A DNA stretch of 64,000 nt from Nephromyces sp. MM_2019 (lineage: Eukaryota; Apicomplexa; Aconoidasida; Nephromycida). The notes beneath the pieces are model-generated. The model was not told the origin of the DNA. It searched no databases and saw nothing but the letters and a program-made list of their open reading frames with translations. The translations under genes and the position numbers were made by a program. Positions 61,156 to 64,000 of the stretch are shown piece after piece. Positions within the stretch are counted from its first letter, which is position 1. Each line of letters begins with the position of its first letter. The DNA is taken from contig JADHZB010001096.1 in NCBI GenBank assembly GCA_015657535.1, positions 188,685 to 252,684 on the forward strand, read 5' to 3'.

Positions 61156-64000
61156 ATGGCAAAGGGGCTAAGATCCAAGGTACACAGGAGGTATCGCTCT
61201 GTGAAGAGGCAAAGGGTGGAAGGTCAGAGACTAGTAGCTTTTCATTGAATTTTCTACTCTTACGTTTATTGTATCTGTCAGGTAACTGTGCGTCAAAACT
61301 TGATATGTTTGGAATAACAACCGTAGTTCTAGTATCTCTCTTGGATTGCGTGTTTTTAATCTATTGATAGCTGTGTATGGTATACTTTTTTTTTACTCAT
61401 GGTGCTCTAAATGAATTTCTTTATTAGTAATGCTGGAAGTGTTGTATAGCATCTGCATTTGCCAAGCTTCCCCCTTCTAAAGTCCTTGTGTTGCCTATTT
61501 CATCGTCTCCAATGTTTTGTGAAGCTACATTTGGTACCACTTTTTCATGGTATGCGATGAAGCGTTAACAAAAGTGCACATGGAATGCGAAAATTACGTG
61601 TGCGCCATGCTCTACAGCCGGTTGCTAAGGTTATTTGCTAGGCGAAAGAATATTATAGAAAATTTGACTGCATAGGATACTTTGCATTGATGCTTACTTC
61701 CAATTATATCCTAATTTTTGCAAGATTATATATATATATGTTTCAGAAAACTTGCGATAATTAGCGCGTCATCTCCGATTGGAATTGTCTGAAAAGTATA
61801 CTTGTTAATAATCGTATGGATGTGTACCTGCTCATCATTTAAAGAGGTCTAATTTGGGGGTTTTTCCTTCCAATGTGATTGTTTGACAAACTGAAAAATT
61901 TTGTCCTGCATTTCAGCGCGACATTTTTTTAGCCCTATTCCATTCCCCACGCGTCTTCGGCACTGTTCGTTCTATGCTATTTTTATTAAGATGTATTCTC
62001 GACCACAAAAGCTCTCCTGAGTTTTTATCACGCTGGTGTCTTGATCCTTAATTGCTCATTTCTTATTTATATATGCAGACACAATAGAGGCGTCTCGAGT
62101 TCTGGAGGCGCATAAAAAACTTTGTGCTATTCAATCCGGGACCCATTGCGAGAATATGCGTGCGCCAAATAAATTTTTGTATCCAGGTAACATCATTTCT
62201 TATTGAAAAAGCAAGGCTACGTTACTCGTAGCCACGTTTACTCATTATTGCAAACTTTACCGATTATAACAAACTTCACTGATTATAGCCAGATTTACTG
62301 CTCATGGCTGCCTTGGCTGCTCATGGCCAACTTCACTGATTGTAGCCACCTTGGCTGCTCGTGAATTCCCTTAAAAGTTTGTCTAATGTTCGTATCGATT
62401 TGGACTACTCATTGGATAGCTAATTTTTCTATAAAGTATGAGCAGAAGCAGAGAGTAACTATTTTGAAATTTAATATGAGCAATTTTCTTTGCGGTAATT
62501 TTGTGTACTATGTTCTTCATCAAAGACTTAAAAAACTTCATTCTAGTAATTGAAAAGCCTTTTTTTTGGAGTTATTTTTGTAGTCTATTCACAAAATGGG
62601 GGTGCCATTGTGCCAAAAAGTTTCATATTCATCTTAATGTATGCTATTTGTTATCGATGGGCTAAATTTGCAAAAAACTGCAGATAATGAAGCTGCAGAG
62701 ATTCCTCGAGTAAAAATTACGGAACATCTGGATTTTCGGTCGGAGGCCCTTCCCTTGTCTGGTGAGAAATATCATAGAAGAACACGATGCTGTTTTATTC
62801 TAGTAAATAAGATTTCAGAGGAGGCTTCGTAGTGTTGTATCCTATAGTAGCGAACTGATTAGAGGAAGAAACAACAGTATCTATATGCTTCAAACTCCAG
62901 TAGTTCCAACAGTTATTCCTTTTGTGTAGTATACTCGTTACGAAATCTCTTTTCAAGTAAATTAGCAGTAGTTATAAATACTGATGTTTTACCCTGTAAT
63001 TTTTGAAGTTTTAGAATATCAGTAATACGATGAGGTTTCGATGGTTTTTGCAAGTCTCTTTCACCTGAAATGGAGGGCATAGCTACGCTTCAGCTTGCAG
63101 TCAGCGTGATGCTTGCAGAACGCTCTTATGTTTCGGAGATAATCACGGATATCTATCTTTTATGCATACAAGAAACAAAATGCTGTTAGTGGTAGCAATA
63201 GTTTGAAAATCCATAGCAATTCCTTCTCAATATCAAGGGACCCCTCAATGTAGAAGAAATTTTCGTTCTGCTGATTGTATTTAGAATATTTTGCTGATTG
63301 CATTTGCTTATACCATAGCATCAGAGATGGAACTCTTTTTACGTTTTTCTACGATATCGGTCGAGATGTATGTGTGTCTAGGCGATAATTGCAAACTATT
63401 TTTTACGCCCTTTTGCTGTTTTAAGTATCAGATCAATACCATCTATTAACGAATGCTGTAAAGTTTATGTCTAGCATCGATTAGACGCATTAAGAATGAA
63501 GAAAAACCGAGGAGATATCGTAAAGTTAATAGCGAAATCCTAAGCCTCTTGACTATGATTTGCTCCTACCAGTCTACATGAAGGTGTCAGTTTCACTTTA
63601 GTAGGAACTCACACTCTACCGCTTCTTTTTTAACTTTCATCTCTTTATCTTGCGTAGTTTATACTCCTCTCTTGTGTGCTATCCCCTCCTCCCCAAAGCC
63701 AGCCCTCCTTTTGCCAGTATTGGGCCATTTCATTGTGTGTTACTAAATGTTTTGCCACCAATCATTGTATGTCATAGTGGCTGCTCCGCTTTCATTACGG
63801 TACCACGTTGGTTTCATTCTCATAGAATCCTAGTCATACACTGCATATGAATGATGCGCTGCTACGCCTGCTTGCAATATAAACCCCTCTCCCGCCGATT
63901 GTTTTGCTTTGAATAAACTCTTCCTATGCGGTTTAAAGGTTTTGCTGGAGTTGGCCAGAGGAGGAAGTTTACTCAGGAAGAAAAGGAGCGCTTAAAGGCT
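61156..64000 (+). CDS. LLPH: LLPH/DUF2423-family nucleolar protein, incomplete at the right edge
   Basis: Four exons, all GT-AG and all phase 1: 61156-61222, 62079-62186, 62684-62761, 63939 to the window end. 105 residues are visible. The N-terminus MAKGLRSKVHRRYRSVKRQR is the family hallmark (human LLPH begins MAKSLRSKWKRKMR). The middle exons give NKFLYPDNEAAEIPRV and DFRSEALPLSG, the pattern seen downstream in protist members. The last visible exon gives GFAGVGQRRKFTQEEKERLK and runs off the edge. Family members are small, basic, and linked to the nucleolus and large ribosomal subunit. The ATG at 63926 just before the last exon lies in the intron and is not a start. Open frames inside the long first intron (61223-62078) and third intron (62762-63938) do not fit the phase pattern and are treated as chance. 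The rest of the gene lies outside the window. Confidence 0.85.
62221..62363. repeat. Minisatellite, 19-bp unit, about 7.5 copies
   Basis: Consecutive 19-bp units follow the pattern TTYACTGATTATAGCCAAC with drift, for example TTTACTCATTATTGCAAAC, TTTACCGATTATAACAAAC, TTCACTGATTATAGCCAGA and TTGGCTGCTCATGGCCAAC. A partial unit begins at about 62221. The array lies in the second intron (62187-62683) of the LLPH-like gene, a short distance after its donor site. Confidence 0.85.

Noticed and set aside
61560..62040. Open stretches at about 61565-61675 and 61918-62050 as exons
   Set aside because: They fall in the first LLPH intron; the phase-1 joint from 61222 to 62079 gives the expected family sequence without them.
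63926..63938. ATG at 63926 as the start of a new gene at the right edge
   Set aside because: The following frame joins in phase to the LLPH-like exon ending at 62761 through a TTTAAAG acceptor, so the ATG is intronic.

Overview
This window reads as nuclear DNA of an intron-rich, AT-rich eukaryote. Coding exons are short and sit between GT-AG introns. There are no bacterial operons, Shine-Dalgarno sites, tRNA genes, rRNA genes, CRISPR arrays or intact transposons that I can see. The best lineage clue is a ROM4/5-like rhomboid protease with a long low-complexity N-terminal tail. Together with a V-ATPase a-subunit swollen by low-complexity inserts, it points to an apicomplexan or close alveolate relative. 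That is an inference, not a proof.

Genes supported by homology, left to right: (1) 1616-7717, minus: Romo1/Mgr2-type mitochondrial inner-membrane protein with a Pro-rich N-terminal extension, eight exons. (2) 17607-22679, plus: V-ATPase V0 subunit a, one 5-kb exon. (3) 26011-27902, minus: PYM, the Mago-Y14 binding factor that recycles exon junction complexes. (4) 30835-34374, minus: RECQ1-like DNA helicase. (5) 37914-42257, minus: 20S proteasome subunit beta7. (6) 49509-53834, minus: rhomboid intramembrane serine protease. (7) 61156 to the right edge, plus: LLPH/DUF2423 nucleolar protein, incomplete. Nearly all of these are split so that start-to-stop ORFs show only fragments. I assembled them by matching splice phase.

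Second-tier models rest on compatible splice sites and reading frames without a family match: a small membrane protein at 43576-44027 (plus), a small secreted Cys-rich ORF at 46837-47124 (minus), a micro-exon gene at 48218-49321 (minus), the C-terminal end of a gene at 56797-57141 (minus), a short gene at 12937-13573 (plus), and 3' exon sets at 15665-15905 and 23813-24409 (plus). Stop-free runs of 60-100 codons are expected by chance many times in 64 kb of this composition, so these carry low confidence.

The remaining sequence is intron or intergenic DNA. It holds three small tandem repeats, a perfect 16-bp inverted repeat at 60252-60298, and two places (34.9-37.4 kb plus strand, 59.4-59.8 kb minus strand) where adjacent frame-broken stretches look like decayed coding sequence. 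The genes are housekeeping functions (proton pumping, mRNA surveillance, DNA repair, proteolysis, mitochondrial import, ribosome biogenesis) and do not form one pathway. I found no clearly new multi-gene system. The strongest candidates for novelty are the expanded V-ATPase a-subunit, the Pro-rich Romo1 protein and the frame-broken plus-strand region at 34.9-37.4 kb.
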